From Labyrinthula sp. Ha (taxonomy: Eukaryota; Sar; Bigyra; Labyrinthulida; Labyrinthulaceae), in assembly GCA_015227615.1 (NCBI GenBank), contig JAALGZ010000007.1:1860001-1924000 (forward strand): a stretch of DNA of 64,000 nt, read 5' to 3'. Below, in pieces: positions 12,085-26,378 of this stretch (position 1 is its first letter; every line of letters starts with the position of its first letter). The notes under the pieces are model-generated. The model was not told the origin of the DNA. It did no database searches and worked only from the letters and a program-made list of their open reading frames with translations. The position numbers were made by a program, and so were the translations under genes.

Positions 12085-12874
12085 AGTACGTCCCTGGCCT
12101 GTTCTGTTCTCACTTTGAACTATAAAAAAAATTGTTTGCTCCATGTGGTAATGTTATATTGACTAAATTTTTGGTATTCTCATTTGAGTGGAAGAAAACG
12201 GTTGACCGTTAACTTAACTGTAAACAAAAATAACTTCCTATATGAACAGCAAAAAAGATTATTGCATGAATATAGGGGATAACTCGCAAGGAATACTAGC
12301 TTCCCATTTTTCTTAAGTTAAAACCTAGTATGAATATCACCAAGGCTTAGAATCAGAATTGGAGAAACTGTATTGCTCAAACAGTTAAAGGATATGTCAT
12401 ATGTGAACGGAATAATCTGCAATAATTCTATTTATGTAAACAAGAAATGCTGTAATTTTTTCATTAATTTTCTATATGAATTGTCAACACTTATCCCAAT
12501 TTTTTTAGAGAATTATCTCCTTCATACAAAAATTACACTTATTCTAGTGGGGAAGTATCACTAGTAATCTTCATTCCATTTGCCTTATTAATTTCATACA
12601 ATACTAGGCCTCATTCAAAAATACACACAGAAGCACAAAAAAACCCAAATGTCTCCTGGCTGTCATACCATTGACTCAAGATGTCTGCACTATAAGGGCG
12701 ATATCATGTTCTAAAGTCCTCGACCTAAGAATTTGGCGGGAGTTTCTGTGCCTCCAAGAGCGTTGTAGCAACAAAAGAGTATGTATTAAAATAGTACTAT
12801 GCGTTTCTTTAAAGATTATTCTATACTTACCGAGAAACGAAAAATAATAACAGTAGATTGTATCTCGACGCAGT
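12085..12874. other. intergenic between GT47 and P4-ATPase genes
   Basis: Both flanking genes are on the minus strand, so this holds the promoter side of the GT47 gene and the 3' flank of the P4-ATPase. A near-palindromic AACGGTTGACCGTTAAC lies at 12197-12213, about 115 bp before the GT47 start. Nothing else is recognised. Confidence 0.5.
12197..12213 (-). promoter_or_regulatory. mirrored AACGGTT/AACCGTT-like site upstream of GT47
   Basis: AACGGTTGACCGTTAAC carries two facing AACNGTT-type half-sites 115 bp upstream of the start codon. It resembles the AACGTT words clustered before other genes in the window and Myb-type half-sites. A function is inferred only. Confidence 0.35.
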
Positions 12875-15800
12875 CTATTCTGAAGGTTTTCTTAGGTTGT
12901 CTTGTTTATAGGAAAACTTCTTGAACGGTTTAGCTAACGTCTTTTTTAATTTGTTTCTAACCTCAACTGGTTTTTCTATTCTTGGTGCTGAGAAATTAAA
13001 TTTTGGTTTAAATTGAGTAATGGCACTAAACCTGTGCCTTCCTTCTCGGCGGGTTTCTAGGACTGACATAAACCTATCCCTATGGATCTTGATTGGTGCC
13101 AAAGAGTTTTCCACAAATGATTTTAAATTCGATACACCAGCAAATTGAGATTTAAAGTATCCTCGATCAATTTCTATCAAAACATCAATTGCATCGAAGA
13201 AGAACTCTTTTCGAACATACACGTATATGATCTGCCAACTTAGCAGAACCAGTACAACGAATAGAGAAGTAGCCCATGAGATTCCTGCATACTCGGCTTC
13301 TCTATATAGGTACGGGGGATCATCTATTACAAACATGAACGGTAAGTAAATAAAAAGCAGAACAAGAAATACAACTAGAGTTACCACAGTGTAGGAGTCC
13401 GTCAAGCCAATTTGCATAAGCATCATCGCAAATACGAGAATGTTATATATCATTGCACCCAAAGAATATAGACTGCCAGTTGGAGGATGAAAGTACATTG
13501 CCAGGAAAAATATTATGCAACCATGAAGCAGAGCTCGAACACAATGAAACATTGCCTCTCTAAAGCTTGAAAGTATTGCTTTTTGGCCAATGAAATACGT
13601 CCAAGGATTATTGAGAAGAGTCTCTTTCGATACATATCTATCAGAAAGAGCAGCTAAAGCAATAATTATATTTCCAACATACCCAAACAGAGTTTGATAA
13701 TAAGGGTTCACCAAGACTAGCTGTCCAGAGAGAAGGCAGTAGAAAGTGAATAAAATCAGAGTCATAGTAAGTACAACCCATGAATAGAGGATAAACTTGA
13801 CCATCTTTGTATTTCTTCTATAATTCCAACTCCCGTGGACAACAAGAAGGTTTACGATGAAACGAAACTGAGCAATACTAAAATCTGCATTGTTTGCAGC
13901 TTGCAAGCCTTCTTTTCCACTAATACCAACCCCGATGTGAGCAGCTTGAATCATGGAAACATCATTAGCACCATCACCGATGGCCAAGGTTATGTTTTCA
14001 GTTCCTAACTTTTTGTTTATTGAAAACGAGCTAATCAAGTTTTTTAAAGAAATTTGCTTCATCCAAGATAAACTAGGTTTGCCTGGTGGCTCATTAATTA
14101 ACTTAACGAGCAAACTTTTTTGCTTAGGACTTACCCTGCAGCCAAGCAGCACTTCACAAAAGTTTGTAAGCTGATAGAACTTTCTCTGTGTTTCTGGATC
14201 CCCTTTTTGTTCAGCTAAGATTTGCTCAAGCGCACTACCTGTAACAATTATTGCGATAGAATCCCCTTGAACGCCTGTAGGGAGACCTCTTGACGTTTTC
14301 TCTTCATGAACTGCATCAGACAGTAGTTGAAGTGCTTCATCAATTTTTTGAACAAGATCTTCCTTTTCCTTTCCAATGAGCTCAATTTGAAGCATATCAG
14401 AATCTAATAATCTGCAGCTCTATAAATCATTAAAAAAACAAAACATACAAGAGCAATGTTAATTGCTGTTTCAACTTTGTCACCAGTGGCAACCAGGATT
14501 TTAATACCTGCTTCCCTTAGTTTTACGATCGACTCTTTCACACCATATTGCAGTTCATCCTCTATAGCAGTTGCCCCCAGTAACCTAACATTCTTCTCAA
14601 TTTCTTCCGCTATATCGCTTAGAGCAGCTTTACGACTTTCACCAGGAAGTGACGCAGCTTCATTAAACTTTTGTAACCAGTTCTCAGCTTCTTCTTTAGA
14701 AACAGTTTTACCTGCATAGACTAAACCTCTAAATCCAGCCCAGGCGTATTTTAGAATCTGCTCTTCAATTTTTTCACGGGAAGGATCACCGCCAACCGTT
14801 CTATCAAAAATAAAGTTTTCGGCACCCTTCATTAAGAGTTCATATTTTCCAGTTTCCAAATTTTTAAGCAGCAGAGACATTCTTTTTCGAGTTGAGTTAA
14901 AACTGTTTACTGCAAGCACCTCAAAACTAAAAATCTCATTATTTTCATTGTTCCTTATTTTGATTAATGATTTCCCACCTTCAATTAAGGTATAACCAAG
15001 TTTTTGAGCTCCAATAACAAGAGCTTCTTCGTCAGGGCCTTCACTGTTATATCTTATATTTCCTTTCTCGTCGTGATCAACCAATATTGTATGACACAAA
15101 GAAAGCGCCTGAACAAAATCCAAGGCCTCCTCACGATTTTCCTTATCTTGGGTTACATCGCTTACAAGCTCCTCAACGAGGTCAACCCCCTGTTTATCTT
15201 CTTCACCTCGAGCAATCTTTTTTTCTGAAGCTGGGTTCTCATTAAGAAATAAAGTTGAGTCAGCTTTTTTTATTGTTGCAAAATCAACGAGCTCTTCTTC
15301 TTCGTTTGGATTAAGACCACTTTTTTTCGAGGGTATAGTAAATCTAACCGTATGTGTATTTGCTCCAGAATTTTTCTCCGGTTCTGCATCAGGTTGTTTA
15401 CTAGCTTTATGCTCTTTTAAAACAGATTTAAGTCCAAAGGAATGTGTTTGAGCAGTAATCCCAACCAACTTCATAGAGTTTTTTGTAAGCGTTCCTGTCT
15501 TATCACTAATGATATGTGTAACTTGACCAAGTTCACTAACAAGATTATTTGCTCTACACTTAGCATTTACAGAGTTGTGAACCATGTGAGGATCATTATT
15601 CACGTATTGAGATTGCATGAAATTAATTACTTCTAGAGCAGTGTACATTGTAATTGGAATCATCCCACTAAATAATATTGCAAATGTCAATAAGTAAGCT
15701 AGAAAAGGTGAAAGAAAAAAATCATCTATAAGCTCTACATTTTTGAAATACCAAAAATTTTCTGTCGATTCTGTATTATAAACTAATAGGGCAGTTATTA

Positions 15801-16929
15801 TAAGAACAAGAATACAGTAAATAATGAAAATGAAGTAAACCATACGATTTGCGAATTTATCAAGAGAACTAAATTTTTGCGGCGTTTCTTTCTTTGATAA
15901 AATTAGTTTGGTTTCCATTCCTGCATACATCACCATCCCATAAATAAATGGAGTATTTCTCAACTCTGAACCTCTAAGTATTAAATTAGAAAACTGCAGT
16001 GGGAGTGAATATCCTGTCGAGGTTGTAAACCGACCAGCAAATTGAAGATATGAGTTCGGTTGCTCATATTCATAAATACCTCTTGTTTTTTTATAAACAT
16101 CAAGATCTACTTCTTCTGCATCGCTAAAACTAAACTTTGGTGTATTCTTGATCTTCAAATTAGTCTCTCCATCAATCCCAGATGTTTCAATATAACAAAT
16201 ATCTGATGCGTCTGGAACACTAGAATACAAAAAAAGGATGTCTGCAGGAATCTTTTGCTTGTTATAAATTTTCACAATATCTCCAGGTTTCAGAGATCTC
16301 CATTCTGTTCTCCTTTGAGACACAGATTCGTCATCTTCGGAGTAAACTAGCTTTATCACTGGTTGGTTGTTTACAACTTGATCATCTTTATGTCTACTAT
16401 AATCTGAGAAACCTTCAAACAGAAGAGTTATAATTATAACAAAGAGAAGGAGTAGAATTACACCTGTTGGATTATAAGGAACAAGAAACAAATCCTTGTC
16501 ATCAACAGTTACAGACTCTCCAAAGATACTGAAAATTACAATTACTAGATAAAAAGTATTTGCAAATCTCTTAAACTGTATTGCCGTTGCTTTTGGAAGG
16601 AAATTCCATATTGTATATTTATATGTTCTCACCTCATTGTCTGTTCGTCTATAATCCAGCAGAAACTCATCATCGGGATCTTCCTCAGGACTTTGAGAAT
16701 CCCTAGAAGCATGAAAAATGTCTTCTTTTTTGCTTTCTTTTATGTCCAACCTTATTAATTTTGGTTTTTGTCCAGGCGGAGGTACAGAAACTGCTCGGCG
16801 TAACCAGAAGCAGGTGTCTAATTGAAAAAACTTGAAAACTCTTTGTAAGATGGAAGTTTTTTCTTCGGCAGTAGTGGGTTTTTGAAAGAAGCTGTTTTCT
16901 CGTGCAAATTGGGGGATCTCAGAACTCAT
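12875..16929 (-). CDS. P4-ATPase phospholipid flippase (aminophospholipid-translocating ATPase)
   Basis: P4-ATPases move phospholipids from the outer to the inner leaflet of plasma, Golgi or endosomal membranes. Two exons give 1341 residues: exon 1 14449-16929, 29-nt intron 14420-14448 (phase 0), exon 2 12875-14419. The splice restores GDKVETAINIALSCRLLDSDM, a family signature. In order one sees the P4 N-terminal block TYKYTIWNFLPKATAIQFKR, the actuator DGETNLK, the phosphorylation site DKTGTLT (Asp near 473), the hinge GDGANDVSMIQAAHIGVGI near 972, and P4-specific NADFSIAQFRF before the C-terminal membrane bundle of six helices. The long insert between the phosphorylation and nucleotide domains is acidic and Ser-rich (about 500-610). 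A CDC50-type beta subunit, usual for the family, is not in the window. All key residues are present. The family is certain; the lipid specificity and subclass are not assigned. Confidence 0.97.
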
Positions 16930-19900
16930 TCTAGTGAGAGCAAATAGATTTAGAGTTTAGATGCTCTTGCTGAATTTCGGGCGTGTATCGCTAAGAAACG
17001 TACGCTCGGAGGTACACCAATGCCAAAAACGTGGTAATCCAACATTGACAATTTTCTCAGGAAAAACAACAGGAAGTTGACACTCTGCGCAACTTCAGAG
17101 TTAGTTTCACCATGGATTGAGTAAGCCTTCTTGTTAAACTAATAGGAAAATTATATTGAATTCGCTTAAACTTTATATAGAAATATTTAATTTTGAATAA
17201 CTATTACTTGTTCGATATTATAGCTCCAGTTAAGAGTTACAATCCAAGGTAACAAAACACTAAAACATAGAGGTGGGTTGCCTTACCTTGCTACCTGTCT
17301 TTACCCTATTGAAAGTATGAAACAGATATTTCTCCTTATAAAATTTTATTTATATTTATCTGAGTATATTTTTGCTCCTATTGTCCAATGAAGGGAAAAT
17401 ATAAATCATTATTAACTGACAGATTTGCATCACGTACGACATTGTAACGTATGCAACTTCCTATGAGAGAGTGCATCGTCTTTATTATTGAGTGTGGTTA
17501 ATACAATTTTATTCCATAAATATCATTAATTTCTGCTTTCTTTGTGATAAGAAAAGAATTGTATTTACAAGGACGACTACATTGTACACTTGCTCCTCTG
17601 CCGTAGAACATGTGTAGTACTCTGATTAATCTAATCTCCCTTCTAACATGAATAGTAGGGTATTAAAATTGTCAACAGTCCCAATTATTATAGTATCCCT
17701 AAACTATAGAGTGGCTACATTCATGGATACTGAATGTTCTCTGAAGTTTCTTTATGGGGAATGCTTCAATGAGAGATATTGTGTTTGTGACAAAAATCTT
17801 CGACTTTTCTCTTATTTGCACATAATAAAAACCTGAGGTGGCACTAGATAACAGAAATATATATTAAACCTGTTTGATAACTTCCAATTTATTTCGAGTT
17901 ATAATAAGATTTTTCCTCTTGGCTTGAGTAGAATATTATTCTAGTGTCTGAGTCACTTAAGGTTTTAGACATATACACCATCAATACTTGTTATTTTTTT
18001 ACCTTGATTTTAAATGTTTTAGATGTTCTCATGTTTCTCTATAGTTTTTAGATACTCCAGTATTATGTAATTACAATTTTCTAGGTGAAGAGATACCAAA
18101 GCAAGATCATCTTCGTTTCTTAACTCCATGTTGTAGACAGAACCAAGTGGATTATCAATAATGGTCTAAAAGAATTAGGGTTTAACCCTACTATCAATAT
18201 ATCATACTATTTTATATTTAATATTTTTATTGCAGGTTGAGCTCTACAATAATCTAAGGAGATCCCACTTAGTTAAATAAATACAGTAGTTCAATGCGCA
18301 AGCTGTATGTTCTACTAATTCCACTTTGCAGTAGGAGCTAATTGATTAGCATACGTACATCATGATAAAAATCATCTTCAATCAAATGATCCTGATTATT
18401 AATCTAATTTTAAATAACAAAATATGGATTTCAATTCATCTCAAATAATTTTAATTTATTTCTAATAGCTAATTTATTGACAAGAGTAAAAAGCGTCATA
18501 TGGATCAGATACTGTCTACAAGCGGATTACTCCTGCAAAATATGGCCCAGCTTTTGAAGATTTGTAGAAATTTTGAGTCTGAATCAAAATTTTAAAATTG
18601 AGTGCACCATTGCCTAGTGATCGTAATACTCCTGATAACCAGAATCAACAACAGGAATAACTTGATTGTTGTTGATTCTTAGCATTATGCATGACTAGTT
18701 ATGTGTACCACCTAGGTAACTTACACAAAAATCAGAATTAGTGAGTTTCCACATTATCAATTTCGAGAGAACAAACCAGTCTACTTTTTAAGCTTATATA
18801 TTTGTGCTGACCGCAGCAACTGGTTTTTTTTCAGGTCATCTCATATTGTAAAGATAAAGCATGTAAAGTTAGATGAGTTGCAAAATTTGAAGATAATGTT
18901 CCTTGAATGGGCAATTTCTTATTTTTCTTGGCAATGCTATTTTAAACATTCAGAGGAAGACGAGACTTATGTAAACTTCTTTTAGCTAAGACAATTCACA
19001 TATATATATGTAAAGAATGTGTGCAGTTACATAACAGTTGTTTTTTTGTTGAATTTGGATGATACTAAGAGGATGATAAGGTTTGTTCAGAACTAAGTAC
19101 ATGAAGGTAGTGCTTGAGGGTTGGGCTATGAAGCATAGTTTCCAGTTGAATCTTAATTAATAGAAGAAACATTTGGATGTATCATGGGAGCGATATATGC
19201 TTATCTTTGTTCCCTTTTAAAAATGAATGTAAGTTTGATAGGTGAATATCTGGCTCGTATGCTTAGATGATGCCTGGACCAAGAACACAGGTCTGTATTA
19301 TCATGGTACGAAAACTCTAGTTAGAACTATTGATGTCTTAAACGATGGTTTTGGTTTATTTCAAGTGCGAAAATTATGATTTTCCAGCCTTTATGTTGCA
19401 TCCTGTATGAACTGCTGTGCTGATCAAGAACATTGGGGTGTTATTATTCTGGGCAAAGCATTAGCAGTACTATGCTGGATGTTTGCTTCTTCTCTCAAAT
19501 TTTTCATAGCTGCTTTGTCTCCCTTCTACAAGATACACGAAATTATTTGTCAGAACTAGATAGCTCAGAAATTACTTCAGGGTTACATTGCATGTTCTTG
19601 AAGCTTTAAAACTGCTCAACAATGAAATTGTTTTTCTTGCTAACTTTACTTATGAACAGAGTGCTCTTAAGTCGTAAGAGAAATGTCTATTATAGCGAAA
19701 GACGCGTCAACAAGCTAGAAAAATTAAAATTTGACTTTGGTAAGGGCAATAAAAGCTTTAAGAATAATAAAGTAATTCAATGCCCTAGCTAAAACAAGTG
19801 AACAGGCAAGCTCAGGGCCTATTTCAGCCTGTCTAAAGATTTTTTTCAGAAATTTAGAGTAATAAAGTTCATCCAATTCAGAGTTCAACATTATTGTTAC

Positions 19901-21810
19901 TCAACCTGAAGCCAAAAGTAATCCATTATCTCTATCGGCTAGATAGCAACTAACAAAAGTACCACTCGCCTTTTAGCTGCATCATAATTATGGGGGAAGG
20001 TTGATTCATTGCTCATTTATCAATAATATATTTCCGCATATCTTTCTTATTGATTGATTTTGATAATTCCCCAACCAGTTTGAGTGATTATTGATAATCA
20101 GTTTATTATCAATACAAGACTGCGTCACAAGGCCCTGAGCTAAACAGCCAGAATAAATCGTTTTCGTCTTTTTGTACCTTACTCAAAGCCTCAAAAAATT
20201 ATCCAGATGGTCCAATCACATTCTGTTACTGGATTCTTCGCATGTCATGTGGTCAGTTTTTAAATGTTTTCATATGGTGCAGAAAATAACTAAGAAATTT
20301 TTGGAAACTAAAAACAGGATCGCATAGCACATCCTTATTTTGATAATCAATTGATAATCGGAATTTAATTAGAATGATTTGATAAGAATAATAATCCAAA
20401 TTCTCTTATTTATAGTCGGAATCAAAATAATCATTAAATAATTATTAATAATCTTCATCAAATCCCACAATAGGGAACTCCATAATGTGATTTGCACAAC
20501 CCATATATTCACTTACAGCAGATTTAATCATGTCCTTGGGCTGGAAATTAATGAAGATTTTGACGGCAGTCTCAGCAGTCTAAACCAATTGGAAAATGCC
20601 TTTCTTTTGGAGGAATAAATATTCTAGGACTTTGGTTCACATGTATGCTTCGTACAAACTCTAGGAACTTAAAAAAAAATGATTGTATAAAGGATGTGGA
20701 TCCTAGAATCCAGTAGTAACCAGGGCTGTGGTAAAGGATGTCTAGTTAAAATTAGACACATCAAAGCTCGGTCATAACAAGTAATTATCTCGCGTGATGT
20801 GAGGGAGATTTTAGTTGTAATATGTATTTTACGAAATTGAGACTTGTTATGTCTTGTGAGCCTTAAGCCAAGTTCAAAAAGAGCAAATGAAAATGAATGC
20901 GGAGTCTCGAGATTTCAGATGGACATCCGTAGAGGTGACATAAAGCTACTTTAACGAAATTTCTAGCATATTCTCAGAAATTTTCTAAGATTTAGAATTC
21001 TGACACGATAATTGACTTGCTAAAATTTCTCAACACCAAATTCTCTACCATCTGTACCCCTAGTACTTACTGCCAAAACGTATTTAATCAGTAAGAATAC
21101 TAGAATTTTTATCATCAGTTTAAGCTTCCTAGAGTAGAAATAACTAAAACCATTTTAATACTTAAATTTACTTTGTACCTATGGACTACTTGCTCTATAA
21201 TGAAAAGAATAAAATATGCTGTTACGTGAGCCATTAGAAAAGAAAAATAAGAGCCAATGTCTTAGATAAGACAGTGGGGTTAAGCCTTCAAGAAAAATAT
21301 ATTGCAGAAAACTTTCCATATCTTTGGGGGATGATCTTAATGAACTATTTCTCATTTCAAGTGTCTAAATTAGGGGCCTAAAGTTACATGTTTCTTGTAC
21401 CCCGAGAATAACACAAATAGATTCGTTGCTGGGTTCAGCTCTACAAATGAAGAAGTAATGGCTTCTAATTGTAAGGAGAAAACTAAAAGCTTAAGATTTA
21501 ATGATTGTTACATGAATACAAAAACACGTGTATAAGTCCGTTCTCTATGCAATATGCAGTCTTATAATATCCTTAACAAAATATATTTTTTTCAAAAATC
21601 TCTTTTGTCAAACAATTTAGAAAATATGGTTTCTATGACAGGGTTCTTGGGTACAGAACTCGGCTTTAGACTCTCTTATTTTCTTTCTAAAGTTCTGCAA
21701 TTGTCTTTAGGAGCAAGGAATGTTAGATTCGGCACACTAGAATGGAGCAAGTTCGATGATGGTACAAAAAGATGGGTTTATATATAAAACTAACAAGACC
21801 TTCTACTAAC
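16930..21810. other. 4.9-kb gene-free AT-rich stretch
   Basis: No exon, RNA gene or intact mobile element is supported. A small repeat at about 20015-20120 is matched in inverted orientation at 26379-26482. Short open frames such as one at 17648-17836 are random in composition. The last few hundred bases are the 3' flank of the ABCG gene. Confidence 0.5.
20015..20120 (+). repeat. small dispersed repeat, copy A
   Basis: This AT-rich stretch, with the core GATAATTC.CC.ACCA followed by TTGATTATTG-like sequence, aligns at about 70 percent by eye with the reverse complement of 26379-26482. It is probably a MITE-like or other short non-coding element; no terminal structure could be fixed. Confidence 0.45.
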
Positions 21811-23791
21811 CTAGTCTGTAAAATAGTTTGCTCTATACACCAAAGTTGCTAGTGATACAAATCTAAAACCTACAGCCAATGCAAACAGAACAGCGAGGTT
21901 CCAACCGACGTCATCCTCACTGATGTTCTGGTTGTCCAAAACTGCTAGACACTCAGACCTATAGTCATATCTTTCCTCAAGGGCAGTACAATCTAGCCCA
22001 CTATCCGTACAATTATCCACACGAAGTTCCAAATTAAATAAATCATCGGCATCACCACAGTCATCAAACTCCAGAATAGCTCCAACAGAGGCAGCGTACT
22101 TAATAATTGAAATATATTGTAACCATCGTAACCAGGAAGGAATACTATTAATAGGAATAAAAAGTCCAGAAAAAAGCATTTGTGGAAAAAGAAGAACTGG
22201 ACTGTATTCTTGAGCAGCCTTAGCATCAGAAACTGCTGCACCAATCACCTGTCCAAGACTAGATGCAGCAATCGCTGTCAAAGCACCTAAACAAACAACG
22301 TAAAAGAAGTTTGCAGTCATTCCCAAAAGAAAATACATCACAATAAAAGTAAGCAAAGAGGATATAAAGTGTTCAGGGATTTCGATGACCAGTTTTGAAA
22401 GCAGGTAAGACGCACTACCATAAGTTCCAGTTTGATATTCTCTAAGCATGATACCACGATCTAAGGGAAAGTTAAGTAATTGAGGTTGAAGAGCAGCTGA
22501 AAATAAACCAATGTATGCAAAGAGTATAGCGGACACTGCTACAGTAACTGTAAAATCACTCTCATCTTGATCCACCGACATATAAAATATTGCTCCAATG
22601 ATTAAATTCAAGAGAATCTTAGTTCCAAAACTGGTAATCTGCGCCGTTGGATCTCTATGAATACTTTTAAATTCTCGACGGCTTAGCAATTTGATTTCTT
22701 TCGTAAATGAAGACAACCTTTCTTCTTCATCTTCGTCAAAAATCCCTGGTCTTGTGTGCAATTCAAGCTCATTATACACCAGAGCAGGTCTTGGTTCCCT
22801 ATTAATCTCAGGTTTACTGTAGCCAGTATCTGCATTAAACCTAACAAGTTCATCCTGTGGCATTGTTTGTGACACAAGCATTACATAATCAGCTGGATTA
22901 GTCAATCCAGGAATTGGTCTTCCTAATAAACTCATAATCTCTGGCATTTCAGTAACTGTTCCATTATACATAATAGAACCTTTAGAAAGGATCACAACAT
23001 TTTCAAACTCATTAAACACTTCAGAACTTGGTTGATGGATGGTACATAAAATACAGGATCCAGTTACTTTTCCAAGATTCTGCAGGATCTTAATCACCTT
23101 CCAAGCATTGAAACTATCTAATCCACTAGTTGGTTCGTCCAAAAACAAAAGCTTTGGATTTGTTACAAGTTCAATGCCAATGGCAACTCTTTTTCTCTCA
23201 CCGCCACTAACTCCACGTAAATTCACACTACCAACTTTAGTATCTTGCACATGCGCTAATCCAAGAGATTCTATCAAATCTGTTACAATTTGATCTCTCT
23301 GTTCGTCGTCATCCGCAATACTTGCGGGAAGGCGTAAGCGCGCAGAGAAATCCAAACTTTCTCTTACAGTTGCGGTTGGAAATAAAAGATCATCTTGCAT
23401 AACATAGGCAACTTTTCTCCTGTATTCTCGAGGCTCCATAACAATACCGTTCACTTTAATTTCAGCTTCAACTCGCTTTTTTCCACCGGTAACAACCCTT
23501 CCAGCCAGCACATTCATAAGAGAACTCTAAGAATGAAACATGAAAAACTCAAGGTACCTTTCCAGCACCACTTGAGCCCATTAAAGCTGTTATTTCTCCA
23601 GCATCTATTCTTCCTGTAATACCGTTTAGAATCTGTTTATCGTTAATGAAGTAATTGACGTTGTTGAACTCTAATGAAGTACGTTTCTTCTCATCTGCTT
23701 GGAAATAGCTGAAGTGTGGATCAAAGTCAACACCACCAAACACATCTTCAAAAGATTTTCTGTTTTCCAGAACATACGATGCTTTAGACAT
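21811..23791 (-). CDS. ABCG-family half-transporter
   Basis: ABCG half-transporters dimerise in membranes and export lipids, sterols or xenobiotics using ATP. Two exons encode 649 residues, the usual length: exon 1 23558-23791 (ATG at 23791), 31-nt intron 23527-23557 (phase 0), exon 2 21811-23526. The splice falls inside the Walker A motif and restores GSSGAGKSSLMN (residues 71-83). The signature VSGGERKR is at 184-191, and Walker B LLFLDEPTSGLD at 204-215. The D-loop and the switch His (CTIHQPSSEVF) are intact. A reverse ABCG order (nucleotide-binding domain first) is followed by about six membrane helices from about residue 385. A Cys-rich extracellular loop lies before the last helix (ELRVDNCTDSGLDCTALEERYDY, shown split here as DNCTDSGLDC). 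The substrate is unknown. Confidence 0.96.
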
Positions 23792-25079
23792 TTTTCTGTT
23801 TGTTTCTATTTGGTTTTGTTTTATGCTACAGTTCAGTGTGCTTGAGAAGGTAGCACTCCAGAACACTTTTCCGACAACTGCCTCCACTCATCAACGTTTT
23901 CCTCAAGGTTGATGCTTCGGCTTTCGGGGATGCATCCGGAACGTGTGGCACTTCCGAGAAGAGTCATTGCACAACTGCATTGTTCGCCTTTTTCTTCCTT
24001 ACCGAATATTCTTTAAAGGTTGCACTTTATTCTTGGGCATTTAATTTCTCCGAGTTGTATTCTTTTTCTGGGAATTTCCCAAAATAACTATGGATAGAAA
24101 ACATATATATTTTTTTTTCTTTTCGAAGAGATTAAGTATTTTCAGGGTTCGGTTTTTTGGCACATGTGTCAATAAACCAAATTCAGTTCTCCGATTTTTT
24201 TCAAATATTGCAGAAAGAGATTGTTCTCTAAGAGCTTGAGTTTTTGCTATAGTTACTTTAAAACACATTGTGCTTTTCTGGAACTTAAATATATATATAT
24301 ACATTTTGCATTTATTTATGAGTCTGTTTATCAGGCATGGTATATAGCTAAACACTTTATAGAGTGTTCTAGGGTTAGTGGATTATTTAGAGTAAATTCT
24401 AAAGTTTTTAGTTGAGACTTTGGAGATTTAAGACAAACTAATTTTAACGTTCTTATTCAGTATTTTTTTTTTATTTACACTTTTGCAGATTATTCTTAGC
24501 CGTCTATCTGTGAACCAATTTTCTCGAGGAAGAAATGTTTAAGCTTTGGTATTGTTTCACCTACTTTATTAAGCACAATGAGATCATCAAAAGCTGGGAA
24601 TGTTACCCTGGAAATAATATCTCTATATTGTTTTGTGCAAATATTTTTGTAGTTCTACTTTGGTTAATAGTTAAGACAAGCAACTAAAATATATTTTGGA
24701 AATATAGGGTTACTTACGAAGTTTTATAGCTAGTCTCAGCTTACTTTTCGAGGGGCTGCAGAACTGAAAATACTCATAGTTAATTTAGATTGTGAATTCT
24801 AAGCGAGGAAAATTCAAAACTAGCTTTTTTTACTTCTGGAAGAAGAAGATCATTTTAAAAAAAATGCTTTTAACTCGGGTGGTTTCTATCCAAACAAAAG
24901 AACAAAACAAAGAGTATTTATTTTTTTGGCAATTGTTGAACCCTATGTTCTTATTAAAAGCTCATGAAACTGTAGTTATTGTCACTTTTGGCTAATAGAT
25001 CAGATTACGAATATAATTGTTTGAATTTTCTACGCTGCTTGCTAATAGAGGTAAAGGCTGCTTGAGCATAAGTAACTAA

Positions 25080-25093
25080 GTTTAACGTTAAAC
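25080..25093. promoter_or_regulatory. perfect AACGTT palindrome, 14 bp, no recognised gene nearby
   Basis: GTTTAACGTTAAAC is fully self-complementary and has the same core as the promoter clusters before the SIL1-like, SAM/RS and dynein genes. The nearest recognised start codon is 1.3 kb away (ABCG), so it may mark an unseen gene or be chance. Confidence 0.25.
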
Positions 25094-26378
25094 ATATGTT
25101 GCTGATATGTGCAGCCATAGGAGCTTTTACTTTTCTTAAAAATATTCAGGGCAATCCTCATTGTTACCTACTGAAACGAATACCTAAGGAGGAACTTTAA
25201 CCGCTTCGTAAAAAAAATACATTTTGCTTATATTTTGAAAAATAATGTTCAGTTGGGCACGAATGCTGAAGCTGAAAAAATACTTAAAAGAAACCAGTTG
25301 CTAAACCAAGCTTTTTGGATTCAACATCTTCAACGTACATTATTGTTGTATTCGGCATTCTGTCCATTGCGAATAAAAGTGGTTCAATATTTTTAACTAG
25401 AGTAACAACTTAAAAGAATATTATATTCTTTCTAATTCCAGACAATTTTGAGGTGATATTATCAGTATGTTAAACCAAACCAAGGATGTAACGTTTAACA
25501 AACTAGATATGTGTAACCTTTCAAATGGTCCTAACGGAACAGTCATTATATTAGCTAGAAGTACCTCAGTTGCCCGGTTGCACAAGAGACAGATCCGACT
25601 ATTTTCTCTTCAGAGTAGAATCCGGATCTCGTATTGTAGAAAGGTATAGACCAAGTGTATTGACCATATCTCTCATTTCCACCCAAAACCATTTTTTTTG
25701 TTATTGGGTTTTATGATTTAATCACCTAGTAGGAAAGAAAGAAGGCAAGAAATAATATCAAGTTCAAAGATTCGTCCTCAAGGAGTGGAAGACACTATAT
25801 CAGTTGCCTTTCAGGTGTCTTCTGTAGAGCAAAATTCTGTAACTTCCTCATGCAGACTGTGCAGTCCAACAAGAAAAACCGCCTATTGCACTTTTAGTAT
25901 TTTATGCTGTTCTTGCTTTGTCTTGCTTCTAATCTGTCAGAAGGTTTTCTTTTGGGTTGCAGTTCCTTGAAATACGAAACATGCCTATGCTCCGTTTTAA
26001 TCAATGTTAATAAAAGAGCAACGAGTAGGCAGGCAGCGGATTTGATAAAAGCTATCAATAATTATTTAATATTTGTTCTATTTTGATTATTTAAAAGAGA
26101 ATTAGGATCTTGCTTCGTATCAAATGGTTCGCATTTTGTTCTCACTATCCAATGATTTTATTTACAAAATTGGGCCACGCGGCCTTGGCTCAAATAACCA
26201 AAAGTTATTCATCTAAGTTTTGCACCGTATAAAACCCCACCCAAAAAACCATTTGGCCTGGGAATAATCTGGTAATAAAATACGGTTGGGCCATCTGACC
26301 CATTTCTTAAAGGTTTCTATAGGGCATAAAAATTAGAAAAAAAATGCTTATTCGGCCCACGGCCATATGGCCCAGCTG

